Shown piece after piece: positions 1 to 8,288 of a DNA stretch of 64,000 nt (the stretch's first letter is position 1; each line of letters starts with the position of its first letter). Position numbers and translations under genes: made by a program. Origin of the DNA: Occallatibacter savannae. Lineage in GTDB: Bacteria > Acidobacteriota > Terriglobia > Terriglobales > Acidobacteriaceae. Location: NCBI RefSeq assembly GCF_003131205.1, contig NZ_QFFY01000009.1:124001-188000 (forward strand). The letters run 5' to 3'. The notes under the pieces are model-generated. The model worked only from the letters and a program-made list of their open reading frames with translations. It was not told where the DNA came from and made no database searches.

Positions 1-1154
1 TCAGCCCGGCGCTTTCGCTCGGCGCCACGACGGTCAATCTCGGCGCAGTGGTCGTGGGGCAGACGGCGACGAACACAATCACGCTGACGTCGTCGGGGAG
101 CGCGCCTTTGACAATTTCGTCAGTGGCGGTGACGGGTTCGGGGTTCACGGCGACGGGCGTGACCGCGCCTCTGACGTTGAATCCGGGGCAGACAGCGGCG
201 TTGACGCTGCGGTTCTACTCCGATCACACGAGTTCGTTTTCAGGAACTGTAACGATCGCGAGCAATGCAGCGCAGGGCGCGGTGACGATCAGCCTGAGTG
301 CGGACGGTGTTCCCGCGCTCAGCGGGGTGACGTGTGCGACGCAGTCGTATGTGGGCGCCGGGACGGACCTGTGCGTGGTGAGCCTGTACGGCGCGGCGAC
401 CTCGGCGGGGTTCCCGGTTTCCCTTACGAGCAACAGCGCTTCGGTTGCAGTGCCGGCTACGGTGACGGTGGCACCGGGCGCGATGAGCGCGACCTTTGCT
501 GCGAATGTAAGCGCGGTGAGTACGAGCCAGACGGCTACGCTGACTGCGGCGGCCGGCGGTGGGTCGAAGAGCTTTGCTCTGCAGCTTGGACCGGGAACGG
601 CGGCGTTGACGGCCAATGCGAGCAGTGTGTCTTTTGGCAGCGTGCTGGTGAATGCTCCGGCGGAGCAGTCGATCACGCTGACGGCGTCGGGCAACACGCC
701 GGTGACGATCAGTTCAGTGGGAGTTACCGGAGCGGGGTTCAGCGCATCGGGGCTGACCGCGCCGGTAACTTTGAATCCGGGGCAGACGGCGACGGTGAAT
801 GTGCAGTTCACGCCGACGGCTGCAGGGTCCGCATCAGGTCAGCTGACGATCGGGAGCAATGCCACGGGCGGGGCGCTTTCGATCGCGATGACCGGAACCG
901 GATACCGGCATAGCGTGCAGCTGAGCTGGAACGCGCCGTCATCGAGTGCCATTGCCGGCTACAACGTTTACAGGGCTGCGATTGGCACAACCGGGTATCA
1001 GCGGGTGAATACAGGCGCGGTGTCATCGACGGCGTTCGCCGATGGGAATGTGCAGTGCGGCGTGTCCTACACGTACTACGTGACCAGCGTGGACGGATCG
1101 GGAGTGGAGAGCGTGGCTTCGAACACCACGACGGCGGGGATTCCGACGCCGTAG
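1..1154 (+). CDS. Choice-of-anchor-D / fibronectin III surface protein, 5' partial
   Basis: The reading frame is already open at base 3, in phase with a choice-of-anchor-D sheet, so the true start lies before the window. A GTG at 48 is only an internal codon. At least two HYDIN/ASH-like beta-sandwich repeats are visible, each with the pattern SFGxVxVN...TLTxSGxxPVTISSVxVTGxGFxxxG...LNPGQTAxxxVxF. They flank an Ig-like segment, and a fibronectin III domain (about the last 85 residues, 'LSWNAPSSSAIAGYNVYR') closes the protein. Such proteins are secreted or surface-attached in Acidobacteria and probably mediate adhesion; no catalytic motif is visible. A strong terminator follows at once. Family assignment is secure; substrate or partner is unknown. 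Confidence 0.85.
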   Translation, partial: SPALSLGATTVNLGAVVVGQTATNTITLTSSGSAPLTISSVAVTGSGFTATGVTAPLTLNPGQTAALTLRFYSDHTSSFSGTVTIASNAAQGAVTISLSADGVPALSGVTCATQSYVGAGTDLCVVSLYGAATSAGFPVSLTSNSASVAVPATVTVAPGAMSATFAANVSAVSTSQTATLTAAAGGGSKSFALQLGPGTAALTANASSVSFGSVLVNAPAEQSITLTASGNTPVTISSVGVTGAGFSASGLTAPVTLNPGQTATVNVQFTPTAAGSASGQLTIGSNATGGALSIAMTGTGYRHSVQLSWNAPSSSAIAGYNVYRAAIGTTGYQRVNTGAVSSTAFADGNVQCGVSYTYYVTSVDGSGVESVASNTTTAGIPTP

Positions 1155-1171
1155 AAAGACTCGTCGAGAGA

Positions 1172-1210
1172 GGCTCCGTCACCGTTCGGGGTGGCGGGCC
1201 TTTTCGTTTT
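1172..1210 (+). terminator. Rho-independent terminator after the anchor-D protein
   Basis: A GGC / CCGTCACC arm (1172-1183, one bulged T) pairs with GGTGGCGG / GCC (1190-1200) around a short GTTCG-containing loop. It is followed by TTTTCGTTTT. Stem plus T-tract directly downstream of the stop at 1154 makes a good intrinsic terminator. Confidence 0.7.
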
Positions 1211-1304
1211 GATGTGGCGTAAGGCGACCGGAAAATTGCTGGTCAGCGGTAAGCAGCGTCGGTAGGATGAGGGAAGCTTCCCTGGAGGTCCTTGTCTGAG
1301 CGCG

Positions 1305-2540
1305 ATGCGCCGTCTTCCGCCATTGTGGGTGATGGGCCTGGCGAACGGCACGCTTGGGTTTGCAAGCGGGATCATGAACTTCGTGATGCCGCAGCTGATG
1401 GCGAGCGTGCACGTTCCGGAGCCGAAGATCGCGCTGATCACGGCAATCGCGGTGTCGCCGAATTTCTGGTGTTTCATGTTCGGGCCGATGCTGGATGTGC
1501 GGTTCAGCAGGCGCTGGTATGCGACTGTGCTGGCGATCGTGTCCGGCGCAGCCGCGACGATTGCGATGCTGAGCCTGCATCATCTGCTGGTTCTGCAAGC
1601 GGCGATGGTGATGTGCAACGCGTCGGCGGCGCTGTCAGCGGCGGCGCTGGGCGGATGGCTTTCGAACATTGTGCCGGACGTGCAAAAAAACTCTCTCAGC
1701 AAGTGGATCAACATCGCGTTGGTATGCGGGACAGGACTGATTGTGGGTCTCAGCGGGGAACTCGTGCGAGGTCTGGGGATTGTGCCGGCCGCGGTGGCGC
1801 TGGGATTGCTGATTGTGCTTCCGACCTGCACATTTGTTCTGATCCCGGCGCCCGGGCCGGATCGGCGGCTGGCGGGTGAGAGCTTTGCGCAGTTCAACCG
1901 CGAGGTGCTGGCGCTGCTGAGGAGGCGCGAGGTGCTCATCGTCCTGCTGCTGTTCCTCTCGCCGTGCAGTTCGTTTGTGATGCCGAACCTGATGGGTGGG
2001 CTGGGCGCGGACTTCCACGCCTCGGCCCGCGCGGTGAGCTTCTGGGGAGGCGTGGGGGCGTTCATACCGGGCCTGCTGGGATGTTTTCTGTTTCCAGTGA
2101 TTGCGCGCAGACTCAAGCTGAGGTTCTTCTATCTGGCGAACGGGATTCTGGGATGTCTGTTCACGCTGAGCCTGGTGGCCATGCCGCATACGACGGCGAC
2201 GTTTGCCGGAGCGCTCTTCGGCGAGTACATGTTCCAGGCGGTGGCATTTTCAATTCAGATCGGCATTGTGTTTGAGGCGATCGGGCCGGATAATCCGCTG
2301 GCGGCGACGACGTTCTCGTTTCTGACGGCGGCGACAAACGTGCCGGTGACCTATGTGACGGCGATCGATGGCCGGGCGTATGCGCGGGCGGGAATCACGG
2401 GGACGTTGTTTATGGATGCGGCGATCGGGATTGTGACGTGCCTCGTTGCCGGAGTGGTGCTGGCGCAACTGGAGCGAGGGCGCGGACAATCCGGCTCCGG
2501 AAAGATGGAGCTGGTCGAAGCGGTGCGCGAGGAAGTTTGA
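1305..2540 (+). CDS. MFS transporter
   Basis: A 411-residue integral membrane protein with about 12 hydrophobic helices and a major-facilitator layout: an N-terminal six-helix bundle (residues about 5-185), a charged central loop (PGPDRRLAGESFAQFNREV, about 187-205) and a second bundle. The substrate cannot be read from the sequence. It resembles AmpG/PAT-type permeases in general form only. The start chosen is ATG 1305; a GGAGG at 1284-1288 is rather far from it, so translation from the in-frame CTG at 1296 is possible. It stands alone between a terminator and the AI-2E-family gene. Confidence 0.75.
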   Translation: MRRLPPLWVMGLANGTLGFASGIMNFVMPQLMASVHVPEPKIALITAIAVSPNFWCFMFGPMLDVRFSRRWYATVLAIVSGAAATIAMLSLHHLLVLQAAMVMCNASAALSAAALGGWLSNIVPDVQKNSLSKWINIALVCGTGLIVGLSGELVRGLGIVPAAVALGLLIVLPTCTFVLIPAPGPDRRLAGESFAQFNREVLALLRRREVLIVLLLFLSPCSSFVMPNLMGGLGADFHASARAVSFWGGVGAFIPGLLGCFLFPVIARRLKLRFFYLANGILGCLFTLSLVAMPHTTATFAGALFGEYMFQAVAFSIQIGIVFEAIGPDNPLAATTFSFLTAATNVPVTYVTAIDGRAYARAGITGTLFMDAAIGIVTCLVAGVVLAQLERGRGQSGSGKMELVEAVREEV

Positions 2541-2625
2541 TGCGGCGCGGAAGGCGCGGCCGCCGGTCACATCGCTCTGGGAAGACGAAACGCTATACTC
2601 GTCGTCGAATAAGGGCGGCGGTGTG

Positions 2626-3651
2626 ATGGAAGTTGACGCGAGGCTCGTTCGAGGGATGAGCAGGGCTGCCCAGACTTCCTATGTGCTTGTGGCCATCCTG
2701 CTGGTGCTGATTGCGTGGCTGCACCTGGGCACGCTGCTGCTGACAGCGCTATTCGGCTACCTGGCGCTCCAGGTCTTCTACTTTCGGCGCAACAAGACGC
2801 TGAGCGTAACCCTGTATCTCTGTGCGGTGGTCGTGGTAGGAGCGGGGCTTATCTACTTCGCGGGCCTCGCTTATCGCACGCTCCCGAAACTCGCGCAGAC
2901 CGCGATTCCCGCAATGGTTGAGTTTGCGGAGAAGCACGGGATCGATCTGCCGTTTACGGATTACGAGAGCCTGAAGAACTCTGCCGTGGCCCAGGCCAGC
3001 GAGGGCATCTCTACCATCGGCCGGTATGCGAGCGTGGTGTCGCTGCAGACTCTGCTTCTTCTCGCAGGCCTGGTGGTGGCGCTGAGCGTGTTCGTGAATC
3101 CTGCGTGGACGGCGGGCGGCGGAGACGCAGCAGACGGGCGGAATATTTACTGGCAGCTCACGCGAGAGATAGGCGCGCGATTCGAGAACCTCTATCTGAG
3201 CTTTGCAAAGGTGATGGGTGCGCAGATCAAGATTTCTGCGATCAATACGGTGCTCACGACAGCGTTTCTGATCATCAGCGGTTACCCCTCTGCCGCTTTG
3301 CTGGTGGGGCTGGTGTTCCTGTGCGGGCTGTTGCCGATTGTCGGGAATCTGATCAGCAACTCGATCATCGTGGGCGTCGGTTTCACGATCTCGCCAAGGG
3401 CAGGACTGGTGGCGCTGATCTTCCTCGTCGTCATTCATAAGCTCGAGTACTTCCTCAACAGCAAGATCATTGGACAGCGGATCGACAGCCCGGTGTGGCT
3501 GACGCTTATCGGCCTGGTGCTGGGCGAGAGGCTGATGGGGATATCGGGAATGATCCTTGCGCCGGTTCTGCTGTACTACATCAAGGTCGAAGCATCCGGC
3601 TTTGCAATCGGGAGTCCGGACGCCAAGGGTGGAGTGCTCGAACGGCGCTGA
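2626..3651 (+). CDS. AI-2E family transporter (YdiK/PerM-type permease)
   Basis: A 341-residue membrane protein. It has two N-terminal helices, a middle soluble stretch (about residues 90-200) and a C-terminal bundle with the family-like 'FLCGLLPIVGNLISN', 'ALIFLVVIHKLEYFLNSKIIGQRID' region (shown in part) and 'PVWLTLIGLVLGERLMG'. This matches PF01594, a family named after AI-2 export but with diverse or unknown substrates, including Na+/H+ antiport. The open frame extends upstream to 2446, overlapping the MFS gene. ATG 2626 is preferred because it follows a purine-rich AAGGGCGGCGG and gives the usual length of about 340 residues. It is probably monocistronic or co-transcribed with the upstream transporter. 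Confidence 0.8.
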   Translation: MEVDARLVRGMSRAAQTSYVLVAILLVLIAWLHLGTLLLTALFGYLALQVFYFRRNKTLSVTLYLCAVVVVGAGLIYFAGLAYRTLPKLAQTAIPAMVEFAEKHGIDLPFTDYESLKNSAVAQASEGISTIGRYASVVSLQTLLLLAGLVVALSVFVNPAWTAGGGDAADGRNIYWQLTREIGARFENLYLSFAKVMGAQIKISAINTVLTTAFLIISGYPSAALLVGLVFLCGLLPIVGNLISNSIIVGVGFTISPRAGLVALIFLVVIHKLEYFLNSKIIGQRIDSPVWLTLIGLVLGERLMGISGMILAPVLLYYIKVEASGFAIGSPDAKGGVLERR

Positions 3652-3997
3652 AGGGTCGGAGCGATTTGGCCCGGGCTACCGGCCGCGGCGAATCCCGGAT
3701 CCGGCGGAAATCGATGCTTCAAGCCGGGTCCAGAGGCCCACGTATCGAGATGGTGACGCGTTTTCCAAATCTTCATGGCCGGTGGGATTGACGGAATTTG
3801 AGTCCAGCGCTACTCTCTCCCCATACATAGCCACTTGGTTGCCTGCGCCAATACGAAGTTCGCCGGGAAGGTCTTCAATCGAGTGCGCCTTATAGCTCCT
3901 TCGGCCGGTTCCGGCAGAAATTTCCACCCAATTCCGCTGCTGCAACATCCAATCAACAGCCGCACTCTGCCCGTTGGGCAGGGCTACAGGAGGAATT
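3652..3997. other. Non-coding or decayed spacer before phoH
   Basis: About 345 bases with no convincing gene. The minus strand stays open (3676-4161), and its central part looks protein-like ('QSAAVDWMLQQRNWVEI', 'IEDLPGELRIGAGNQVAMYG'). But that frame runs into phoH, has no recognisable start signal and matches no family I know. It may be a gene remnant. The AGGAGG at 3988-3993 that serves phoH lies at its right end. Confidence 0.35.
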
Positions 3998-5044
3998 CTG
4001 AACGCTGATCTGGAGATCACGCCAAATCTTGAGCCCCTTTTTGGGACCCGCGATGAAAACCTCAGACTTATGGAGGACTCGCTCGGAGTCAGGATCGATC
4101 TTAGGTCTGACTCAGTGCATGTGAAGGGGCCGGACGAAGCAGTCGCCAGGGTCCAGCGCATCTTTCAGGACTTCGAGTCGCTGCGGCGCCAGGGGATCAA
4201 TCTTCATAATGGCGAACTGAACGGAATGCTGCGGCTGGTGGTCGCAGACCCGGCAGTGACTCTGCGCTCGCTCGCGGATGCGGGAAAGGCTCGCTCCAGC
4301 GGGATCAAGCGCACGGTGCAGCCGCGGTCGATGAACCAGCGGAAGTACATCGAAGCCATCGAGCAGAACGACATGGTGTTCGGCGTGGGGCCGGCGGGTA
4401 CGGGCAAGACATATCTCGCGGTAGCCATGGCCGTGGCGGCGATGAACGCGAAAAAGGTGAGCCGCATCGTGCTGGTGCGTCCGGCAGTGGAAGCGGGCGA
4501 AAGGCTGGGCTTTTTGCCGGGCACGCTGCAGGAGAAGGTGGACCCGTATCTTCGGCCGCTGTATGACGCGTTGTATGACTTGCTCGATCCGGAGAAGGTC
4601 GACAAGATGCTCGAGAAGAACATCATCGAGGTGGCTCCGCTGGCGTTTATGCGCGGGCGCACGCTGAATGATGCCTTCATCATCATGGACGAGGCGCAGA
4701 ACACGACCATCGAGCAGATGAAGATGTTCCTGACGCGCATGGGGAACAACTCGAAGGCAGTGATCACGGGCGACATTACGCAGATCGATCTGCCCAATCC
4801 GCGGAAGTCGGGCTTGCTGGATGCGATCAACATTCTCGATGGGGTGGAGGGAATTTCATTCTGCCACTTCGCGGATGGAGACGTGGTGCGTCACGCGCTG
4901 GTGCAGCGGATCGTGCGTGCGTACGACGCGGCCAAGCCGCAGCAGCAGGAGCTGCCGTTATCGATGGGCGAAGGAATGCCGGCGCAGGCTGCGGAGCAAC
5001 AGGGAACGCAGCAGCAGGCGGTGCATCCGGCGAAGCCGCAGTAA
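3998..5044 (+). CDS. phoH: PhoH-like ATPase (YbeZ)
   Basis: A cytosolic P-loop protein of the PhoH/YbeZ family, thought to act with YbeY and RNases in rRNA processing and RNA quality control. It shows a KH-like N-terminal region (about 1-90), Walker A GPAGTGKT, Walker B 'AFIIMDEAQN' and the sensor segment 'VITGDITQIDLP'. The family runs to about 320-350 residues, and this one fits at about 348. A perfect AGGAGG (3988-3993) has no ATG behind it. The start is therefore probably CTG 3998 (or ATT 3995), although an in-frame TTG exists at 3974. The Gln/Ala-rich C-terminus is extended. It is followed by a perfect terminator, so it is separated from ybeY. Confidence 0.9.
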   Translation: MNADLEITPNLEPLFGTRDENLRLMEDSLGVRIDLRSDSVHVKGPDEAVARVQRIFQDFESLRRQGINLHNGELNGMLRLVVADPAVTLRSLADAGKARSSGIKRTVQPRSMNQRKYIEAIEQNDMVFGVGPAGTGKTYLAVAMAVAAMNAKKVSRIVLVRPAVEAGERLGFLPGTLQEKVDPYLRPLYDALYDLLDPEKVDKMLEKNIIEVAPLAFMRGRTLNDAFIIMDEAQNTTIEQMKMFLTRMGNNSKAVITGDITQIDLPNPRKSGLLDAINILDGVEGISFCHFADGDVVRHALVQRIVRAYDAAKPQQQELPLSMGEGMPAQAAEQQGTQQQAVHPAKPQ

Positions 5045-5069
5045 GTTCGCGATAGGCGTTGATTTGTTT

Positions 5070-5104
5070 GAAGGTCCGCTCTGAGGAGCGGACCTTCTTG
5101 CTTT
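5070..5104 (+). terminator. Intrinsic terminator of phoH
   Basis: A perfect 12-bp stem, GAAGGTCCGCTC (5070-5081) with GAGCGGACCTTC (5086-5097), has a TGAG tetraloop and is followed by TTGCTTT. It ends the phoH transcript 25 bases after the stop codon. Confidence 0.85.
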
Positions 5105-5248
5105 GCAGGCTTGGTGAACCCGTGTAACACCGTTCATCTGCGGTCACCGTGCGTCTCTTGGAAATTCGGATACTATGTTCAAAATCATGTGAGCTGACAG
5201 CGAGTGGCTCATCTCATTCTGCGTTGAACCAACCGAAGGAGTGGGCCG

Positions 5249-6535
5249 ATGGCCGAAAGCGCACTGGCGGGAGCACTAACTGCAGCACTCGAAGATCCTG
5301 AATCGGCTGAGAAGAAGATTCGAGAAGTCTCCATGGAGCCGGTAGTCACCGTAAAAGAAGCAGAACTCGTTGTCCGGTTGCTCAGAATGTTTCCGCTATC
5401 CGCAGATTCGGCAGCCAAACGTGCAGTCGGGTCCTCGCTGCGAGACGTCATTGGAATGATGCAGCGGCCAAAAGGTGAGGAAGCGGTCAAACTCCTTCGA
5501 GAGGCAGGCTGTCCTGAACTTCTTCGCATCTTCGATACATTAAGCGCCACGGCCGACAAGCGCACGAGAGACGACCTGCTTTTTCTCTTAAAAGTTGTTT
5601 CTATGTATGCGCCGCAGGGAGGCTTGAACAGGGTCGTCACGGCCGCGCGCTCCCCGCTGCTAAACGACGGATTTCCATGGTCAATGATCTTTCATATGCT
5701 CGCGAAAGATCGTCATCCGTGGAGGGCAGAGATCATCGAGGCGCTTCGCGAGCCTCTTCCTGAGGGCTTCGTTGCCATCACCTTTCTGGATCTCTGCAAC
5801 GCGGCTGGAAGGTCTGGTGGGCTCAAGCATCACCCATTCGATACTGAGTCTGGACTGGAGATGCTACTGAGCTGGGTGCGTGAAACAGGAGACCGTTCGA
5901 GTCACGCACTTAGTGCCGCGGCGAGCATTCCGTTCCTGTCGCCAAGAGTGCGAGGGGAGGTGCAGACCCTCGCAAATCAGCATCCCGATCGCGGCGTGCA
6001 GTTAGAGGCGGCATGGGCTGCGGCTGCGTGCGGCGATGAACGTGGCTTTCAGAAGCTTGAGGCGGCGAGTGCTGTTCCACAGGACGCAGCCGCGGCCATG
6101 CATTATCTGACTGAACTTGGAGCTGAGAATCGAATACCACCGCAATCTCGAACGGACGACTTCAAAGCGATCTCGGAGATGTGCCAGTGGTTGGGACATC
6201 CGAATGAGTTTGGAGCACCACCGGAGGAAATCCAACAAGTAGATGCGCGTGAGCTCTTCTGGCCGCCGAAAGACGATCGGCGCAAGCTTTGGGTGTTTCG
6301 CTACAGGTATCCGCCGGACGAGGGTAAGACGGAGCCAAAAATGGGATACGGGATGGTGGGCTCAGTTACATTCGCACTTTTCGGCGAGGCCACTGCCGAC
6401 CTCTCTCCGGAGCAGGTGTTTGGCCTGCACTGCGCCTGGGAACTGGAGTGTAATGGCGATCCGCGCGCTCCGAAGAAGCGAACGCCGGAGGCGGGGGTCG
6501 AAATATTGAAGAGGTACAATCCTGATTTCGGGTGA
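5249..6535 (+). CDS. Conserved hypothetical helical-repeat protein
   Basis: A 428-residue soluble protein, mostly alpha-helical, with HEAT/ARM-like spacing of hydrophobic residues through residues about 20-300. It then has a C-terminal alpha/beta part with 'RKLWVFRYRYPPDEG', 'GYGMVGSVTFALFGE' and 'EQVFGLHCAWELECN'. There is no signal peptide, membrane helix or catalytic motif. I do not recognise the family; a scaffold role is only a guess. AAGGAG at 5236-5241 supports ATG 5249. The gene sits between phoH and ybeY, which are usually adjacent. Its codon use is a little less GC-biased than its neighbours', which would fit later insertion. Confidence 0.7.
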   Translation: MAESALAGALTAALEDPESAEKKIREVSMEPVVTVKEAELVVRLLRMFPLSADSAAKRAVGSSLRDVIGMMQRPKGEEAVKLLREAGCPELLRIFDTLSATADKRTRDDLLFLLKVVSMYAPQGGLNRVVTAARSPLLNDGFPWSMIFHMLAKDRHPWRAEIIEALREPLPEGFVAITFLDLCNAAGRSGGLKHHPFDTESGLEMLLSWVRETGDRSSHALSAAASIPFLSPRVRGEVQTLANQHPDRGVQLEAAWAAAACGDERGFQKLEAASAVPQDAAAAMHYLTELGAENRIPPQSRTDDFKAISEMCQWLGHPNEFGAPPEEIQQVDARELFWPPKDDRRKLWVFRYRYPPDEGKTEPKMGYGMVGSVTFALFGEATADLSPEQVFGLHCAWELECNGDPRAPKKRTPEAGVEILKRYNPDFG

Positions 6536-6672
6536 TCCGCGAAAAGCAACTGCAGATGTGTCGACTCCCCCTTTACTTCGTGAAGGGTCCGCTCAATAGA
6601 TCGATGTTTCGACGGCTCCTGTATACTCGCGGGCAATGTGACTGCGCTTTGCGCGGAGGAGATGGAATAGAC

Positions 6673-7599
6673 ATGTCCCTTAGTCGACGGGGTTTGCTGG
6701 TTCGTTCTGCGGCGGTGATGGCGGGTGTGCAGGTGGCCGGGGTGAAGCGGATGTTTGGCGCGGATGAGAAGTCCAAACCCGGCGTGCAGATGTATATGGT
6801 GCAGGCGGATTACAAGAAAGATCCGGCGGGGACCTTGAAGCAGCTGGCGGCGATCGGCTACGGCTATGTGGAAGCGTTTGCTATGGGGATCAGCAGCATT
6901 CCCGACTTCAAGAAGATGCTTGCGGATGCGGGGCTGGGATGTCCGGCGGGGCATTTCGGGTTCGGCTTCATGCCGACGGAGAAGGTGCTGGACCAGGCGA
7001 GCGAGCTTGGCGTGAAGTACGCGATCAGCTCGGTGCTGCCGCCGGGGCCGGCAAACGGGGCTGCCGCAGCGGCGGGGATGATGGCGAAGATGAATCATCT
7101 GACTGCCGATGACTTCAAAGGCATGGCAGCGAACGCGAACCAGATCGGCGAGGCCGCGAAGAAGAAGGGGCTCCAGTTTGCGTACCACAATCACAATGTG
7201 GAGTTCAAAAAGTTTGAGGGCGGGCAGACCGGGTACGACATTCTGCTGAAGGAAACCGATCCTGCGCTGGTGAAGCTGGAGGTGGACGCCGGGTGGGTGG
7301 CGGCCGGAGGGAGCGATCCGGCAAAGCTGATTTCTGCGCACGCCGACCTGGTGAAGCTGATTCACTTCAAGGATTTCAGCACGGTGACTCCGCCGATTAA
7401 CGAGCTGGGACCTGAGGCCGGCGGGCATATTGTGGACCTGGGGACGGGTGTGGCTCCGCTGAAGGCTGCATACGAGGCGGCGAAGAAAGCGGGCGTGGAG
7501 TACTTCATCGTGGATCACGATCCGCCGTTCAAGGGCAAGACCGCACTGGAGGCGGCGAAGCTGGATTATGCGTATGTCGCGGGGTTGATGAAGGCCTGA
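6673..7599 (+). CDS. Tat-exported sugar phosphate isomerase/epimerase-like TIM-barrel protein
   Basis: 308 residues. A twin-arginine leader 'MSLSRRGLLVRSAAVMAGVQ' is followed by an AP-endonuclease-2/xylose-isomerase-like TIM barrel (PF01261). Barrel signatures include 'GVQMYMV', 'AIGYGYVEAFA', 'FAYHNHNVEFK' (metal-binding His), 'LVKLEVDAGWVAAGG' and 'LVKLIHFKDFS'. Acidobacteria carry many such exported proteins, and their substrates are mostly unknown. The open frame begins at 6532, but ATG 6673 is preceded by GGAGGAG (about 6655-6661) and begins the leader peptide. A TATACT at 6622-6627 could be its -10 box. It precedes ybeY by only 60 bases and may be co-transcribed. Confidence 0.82.
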   Translation: MSLSRRGLLVRSAAVMAGVQVAGVKRMFGADEKSKPGVQMYMVQADYKKDPAGTLKQLAAIGYGYVEAFAMGISSIPDFKKMLADAGLGCPAGHFGFGFMPTEKVLDQASELGVKYAISSVLPPGPANGAAAAAGMMAKMNHLTADDFKGMAANANQIGEAAKKKGLQFAYHNHNVEFKKFEGGQTGYDILLKETDPALVKLEVDAGWVAAGGSDPAKLISAHADLVKLIHFKDFSTVTPPINELGPEAGGHIVDLGTGVAPLKAAYEAAKKAGVEYFIVDHDPPFKGKTALEAAKLDYAYVAGLMKA

Positions 7600-7658
7600 A
7601 GGCGTCATTCGCATAAAATGTATGGACCGGGGCCTGCTGAGTGCGGGCTCCGCGTACG

Positions 7659-8288
7659 ATGATCATTCTTGACCCAGACCTGGAGACTGACCGATCGAGC
7701 ACGTCTTTGACGGCGGGTCGGCGGCGGTCGGCGGTAACCCCTTCCCGGGCTCAATCCCAGAGCAATCGAATTCCGTCTGCGCGCACGCTGGTGCGGTTTC
7801 TGCGCGAGGCGCAGAGCGTGGTGAAGCTGCGCGGGCAGGTCTCGGTGTTGCTGACGACGGATAAGGAGATCCGGCGGTTGAACCGGACGTTCAGGGGAAA
7901 GAACAAGGCGACGGATGTGTTGTCGTTTCCGAGTTACGTATCCCGCATCTCCAAAAGCGGGAGATACGGGGCACCCCGGAGTTTGGAGATTGCGGGGGAT
8001 CTGGCGATCAGTGTGGATACGGCGCGGAGGCAGGCGGCCCGGATCGGGCATTCTGTCTCCACCGAGATCAAGGTGCTGATGCTGCATGGGCTGCTGCACT
8101 TGGCGGGGTATGATCACGAGACGGATGCTGGGGAGATGGCGCGGCTGGAGGAGAGGCTGAGGGCGAAGTTGCGGCTGCCGCATGGGCTCATTGAGCGGGC
8201 GGAGGGTCTGCCGTTTCCCGCTCATCGCAAAAGCGATGAACGGGGCACAGCTTCGCGTCGTTCGACTGGGCGGAGTGTGCACGCATGA
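7659..8288 (+). CDS. ybeY: Endoribonuclease YbeY (rRNA maturation factor)
   Basis: A zinc-dependent single-strand endoribonuclease for 16S rRNA 3'-end maturation and ribosome quality control. The metal site 'HGLLHLAGYDHETDAGEM' is intact, with three His in the family pattern, as is the upstream 'TDVLSFPS' strand. At 209 residues it is longer than the usual 150-170. There are extra residues at both ends and a lengthened loop between 'LSFP' and 'EIAGDLAIS'. That loop is encoded by a palindromic repeat element (7943-7976), which contributes about 13 residues, SRISKSGRYGAPR. Start ATG 7659 is preferred over GTG 7641. The last codon overlaps the next start as ATGA, so it is translationally coupled to the CorC-like gene. 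Confidence 0.93.
   Translation: MIILDPDLETDRSSTSLTAGRRRSAVTPSRAQSQSNRIPSARTLVRFLREAQSVVKLRGQVSVLLTTDKEIRRLNRTFRGKNKATDVLSFPSYVSRISKSGRYGAPRSLEIAGDLAISVDTARRQAARIGHSVSTEIKVLMLHGLLHLAGYDHETDAGEMARLEERLRAKLRLPHGLIERAEGLPFPAHRKSDERGTASRRSTGRSVHA
7943..7976 (+). repeat. Palindromic repeat element, copy 1 (inside ybeY)
   Basis: The arm CCGCATCTCC and the arm GGAGATACGG (one mismatch) surround the loop AAAAGCG, and GGCACCC follows. Arm layout, loop and tail are the same as in copy 2 at 23240-23273, which is intergenic. Here the element is translated in frame. Confidence 0.75.

Noticed and set aside
3676..4161. Minus-strand 161-residue frame upstream of phoH
   Set aside because: It overlaps 160 bases of real phoH coding sequence, has no ribosome binding site and no known domain. 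At most it is a remnant, noted under the spacer entry.
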